DNA of 17,530 bases from CAYVUV01 sp964455095 (GTDB lineage Bacteria; Desulfobacterota; Binatia; HRBIN30; CADEER01). Location of the stretch: positions 1-17,530 of the forward strand of contig CAYVUV010000416.1 of assembly GCA_964455095.1 (NCBI GenBank), written 5' to 3'. Below are positions 15,352-17,530 of this stretch, in pieces; positions within the stretch are counted from its first letter, which is position 1; every line of letters begins with the position of its first letter. The position numbers and the translations under genes were made by a program. A model generated the notes under the pieces. That model was not told the DNA's origin. It did no database searches and was given only the letters and a program-made list of their open reading frames with translations.

Positions 15352-17530
15352 ATGAGACATACGGCAATCAGGGTTCTCGCAATCTACGCGTCGGTTGCGG
15401 CCGCTACCGCGGCGATCCCTGCCCGCGCCGCGCTTCTGCAGTTCGCGGAGACGAGGTTCGACGGGCAGTCCGGGGTAGAGGGAATCGACGGCGCGTTTGT
15501 TCTCGCGGTGAGTCCGGACGGTGCTCATCTGTACCTGGCGAGTCTCAACGCTAGTACGCTCACTTTGTTTCAGCGCGATCCGTTGAACGGAAGTCTGACG
15601 TTCGTTGAGCGGTACAGTGACGGGGTAAACGGCATCGACGGAGTGGCGGAGCCGACGTCGGTGCTCGTCAGTGCTGACGGCAGGAACGTCTACGTGGCAG
15701 GAGCCGGGGACGCAGCGGTGGCTGTGTTTGCTCGCGACAACGCCACCGGGCAACTCACGTCCATCGAGGTGCAACGAAACGGTGTGGATGGGGTGGACGG
15801 CATAGGATCTCCGCGTTCCCTTGCGCTCAGCCCCGACGGTGACTTTCTCTACGCGGCGAGTCAGATCTTCAATTCGATCGCCGTGTTTCAGCGGAACGCC
15901 GTGACGGGCGCCTTGCAGTTCGTGGAAGCCAAGTTCGAAGGCACCTCGGGCATTGTCGGATTGAACGGCGCGACCTCGGTAGCGGTCAGCCCGGATGGCA
16001 GCCATCTCTACGTGGCGAGCCAGTTCGGCGATTCGATTGCGGTATTCGCGCGCGATGTCGACGCCGGAACGCTCAGCTTTTCGCAGGCGATATTTGACGG
16101 AGTTGGGGGAGTTCTCGGGCTCGACGCCCCCGTTGCAGTCGACCTGAGCAAGGACGGCGCGTACGTCTACGTCGCGCTGGTCGAGCAGGGCGCGGTTGCG
16201 GTGTTCCGTCGCGATGAGGTGACAGGCGCCCTCGGTTTCGTCGAATCGGTTCCAGTTGGGAGAACTGGCTTTGTGCGGGTGTCCCAGGACGGCAGATATC
16301 TTTTCGTGACCACCAGCAGCGGCAGCGATCTGCCGGGCTCGCGAACCGGCGGACTCAGCGTGTTCGAACGCGACCCGACGAGCGGGACACTGACTCTGCT
16401 GGAAAAGTACCAGACCGACACGAATGGCGTTGCTGGCCTGGGTGGAGCACATGGGGTGACGGAAAGCCCTGGCGGTAACCATGTGTACGTCGCTGGCTCT
16501 TTGGACGATTCGCTGACGCTTGTTCGGACGATCGTTTGCGGCGATGGCTTCGTCGACGGCGATGAGACGTGCGACGACGCAAGCACGGGAGATGGGGACG
16601 GCTGTTCGACGTCCTGCACGATCGAAACGGGTTTTTCATGTTCCGGCGCCCCGTCTATCTGCGCCGCGTTCACCCCAACTGCTACGTCGACCGAAACTCC
16701 CACGTCGACTGCGACACCGACGAACACCCCGACAAACACGCCCACGTCGACTGCGACACTGACGAACACATCCACCGCCACACCGAGCCCCACGAACACG
16801 CAACAACCGACTACGACGTCGACTCCGCTGCCGACTGCGACCGACACCCTACCCCCTCCGAGTAGCACGGCAACCGTCGCGGCCACTGCGACCCTGACGC
16901 CCATCCACTGCGGCGGCGATTGCAACGGCGAGGGCGTGGTGACCGTCGACGAGTTGATTCTCGGGGTGAATATCGCGCTTGGCAGCGCGGAGCTCGACGA
17001 CTGCTTCGCCTTCGATATCGATCGAGACAGAAGCGTCACTGTCGACGAACTGGTGGGTGCCGTGAGCAGCGCGCTGTGCGGCTGCAATCAGATCTGCCCC
17101 ACTCCAACCCAAACTCGAACGCGGACTCCGTCGGCCACCTCAACCAGGACCCCTCAACCAACTGCGACGATCACGCGCACGTCGACGGCCGTTCGCACGT
17201 CGACGCCTATGGCAACCCCTACGCCGATCGTGCTGATCGGGACGTATGCCGGCGGTGGAAGCGAATCATACTCCGGCTGTTTGGGCGACGGCACGTTCTT
17301 CTTCGAGAGCGTCGTCGTCAACGTGACACGGCAAACCGGGGCGAGCTTCAGCGGCAAGGTCGACACCATCGACGACGAAGGCGAGCGCAGCTCCTTCAAC
17401 ATCAACGGCACCGTCAGCCTCGCCACCGGGCAGATCGAAGGCCAGTTCAGCGGTGGTGGAGCACAGGGTACGTTCTCCGGTGGCGCTCAGGGCGACTCGC
17501 TCTTTTTCAACTATTCCGGTGTCGTCAATG
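15352..17530 (+). CDS. Secreted beta-propeller protein with Cys-rich repeat and EF-hand module (3' truncated by window edge)
   Basis: An uninterrupted frame of 726 codons runs from ATG 15352 to the window edge without a stop. A GGGAAG sits just upstream and the preceding stop is 15 bp away. A signal peptide is clear, with a likely cut after ARA (residue 26). Residues 27-395 hold seven repeats of about 51 aa with the core SPDG-xx-LYVAS...AVFxRD...TGxLxFVE, a seven-bladed propeller like the lactonase (YVTN/PF10282) family. The catalytic status is not evident. Residues 396-437 match the Myxococcus Cys-rich repeat (CGDGFVDGDETCDD...GDGCSTSC). A Thr/Pro linker leads to a Cys-framed double EF-hand (520-576; loops DCNGEGVVTVDE and DIDRDRSVTVDE), then a second linker and a Gly/Ser-rich beta segment from about 627. 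It shares EF-hand and linker style with the upstream protein, so the two probably act together outside the cell. Confidence 0.85.
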   Translation, partial: MRHTAIRVLAIYASVAAATAAIPARAALLQFAETRFDGQSGVEGIDGAFVLAVSPDGAHLYLASLNASTLTLFQRDPLNGSLTFVERYSDGVNGIDGVAEPTSVLVSADGRNVYVAGAGDAAVAVFARDNATGQLTSIEVQRNGVDGVDGIGSPRSLALSPDGDFLYAASQIFNSIAVFQRNAVTGALQFVEAKFEGTSGIVGLNGATSVAVSPDGSHLYVASQFGDSIAVFARDVDAGTLSFSQAIFDGVGGVLGLDAPVAVDLSKDGAYVYVALVEQGAVAVFRRDEVTGALGFVESVPVGRTGFVRVSQDGRYLFVTTSSGSDLPGSRTGGLSVFERDPTSGTLTLLEKYQTDTNGVAGLGGAHGVTESPGGNHVYVAGSLDDSLTLVRTIVCGDGFVDGDETCDDASTGDGDGCSTSCTIETGFSCSGAPSICAAFTPTATSTETPTSTATPTNTPTNTPTSTATLTNTSTATPSPTNTQQPTTTSTPLPTATDTLPPPSSTATVAATATLTPIHCGGDCNGEGVVTVDELILGVNIALGSAELDDCFAFDIDRDRSVTVDELVGAVSSALCGCNQICPTPTQTRTRTPSATSTRTPQPTATITRTSTAVRTSTPMATPTPIVLIGTYAGGGSESYSGCLGDGTFFFESVVVNVTRQTGASFSGKVDTIDDEGERSSFNINGTVSLATGQIEGQFSGGGAQGTFSGGAQGDSLFFNYSGVVN
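16699..16769 (+). repeat. Tandem DNA repeat in Thr/Pro linker
   Basis: A 29-bp unit starting cccacgtcgactgcgacac occurs at 16699-16727 and again at 16741-16769 with one mismatch, a period of 42 bp (14 codons). It encodes Thr/Ser/Pro linker sequence. Such repeats can expand or contract by slippage without changing frame, so linker length may vary between strains. Confidence 0.7.

Noticed and set aside
14854..16482. 542-codon minus-strand frame spanning both mosaic genes
   Set aside because: It covers two coherent plus-strand proteins with signal peptide, EF-hand and propeller motifs. The antisense product shows no recognisable domain.
16569..16865. His/Asp-rich small protein that looks like a metal binder
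   Set aside because: It is the out-of-frame reading of the Thr/Pro linker in the propeller gene; the repeated HVDCDTDEH pattern comes from the acg-tcg-act linker codons.
1..17530. rRNA, tRNA, transposase, phage or defence genes
   Set aside because: I looked for cloverleaf-like stretches, integrase/transposase motifs and defence-type nucleases or NTPases other than the PilT-like protein, and found none that I can support.

Overview
This window is high-GC bacterial DNA, mostly protein-coding. The best lineage guess is an uncultured Binatia/Binatota-type bacterium (older literature: Deltaproteobacteria-like). That guess rests on three things: Cys-framed EF-hand modules of the type C-x-GDCNG...VTVDELV...C, Thr/Pro-rich linkers in secreted proteins, and the mix of a DUF3556 membrane protein with a PYROXD2-like oxidoreductase. 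It is an inference from protein style; no marker gene is present. I see no rRNA, tRNA, CRISPR array, transposase or phage gene.

Left part (1-4740, + strand): after a possible tail of an upstream gene come a large lipoprotein with a PHP-type metallohydrolase domain (CehA/McbA-like) and a secreted HEAT-repeat protein. The two overlap by 4 bp (GTGA), so they look translationally coupled. A G/C-rich repeat with three hairpins follows, and then a convergent minus-strand gene for a two-barrel pyridoxamine-phosphate-oxidase-like flavoprotein (4939-5838).

Middle (5839-11002): a 335-bp divergent intergenic region holds a nested inverted repeat of about 190 bp. A PilT/PilU-type ATPase follows with what looks like a duplicated N-terminal domain. 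It overlaps by 4 bp (ATGA) a polytopic membrane protein recognised as DUF3556. A second G/C-rich repeat pair in inverted orientation separates this from a PYROXD2/phytoene-dehydrogenase-like FAD enzyme. These genes suggest envelope or lipid metabolism and surface motility, but the pairings are unusual and no pathway can be named with certainty.

Right part (11003-17530): base composition looks less extreme, and two large secreted mosaic proteins lie in tandem 15 bp apart. The first (1378 aa) combines four Cys-framed double EF-hand (dockerin-like) modules, two cohesin-like beta domains (one carrying an inserted small module) and eight NxxGxxAF-type repeats. The second starts at 15352 and runs off the right edge of the window without a stop. 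It holds a seven-bladed lactonase-like beta-propeller, a Myxococcus-type Cys-rich repeat, another EF-hand module and a C-terminal beta-rich segment. Cohesin-like and dockerin-like modules together on linker-rich secreted proteins make this the most interesting part: it could be a calcium-stabilised extracellular assembly, although nothing in the sequence proves the modules bind each other.
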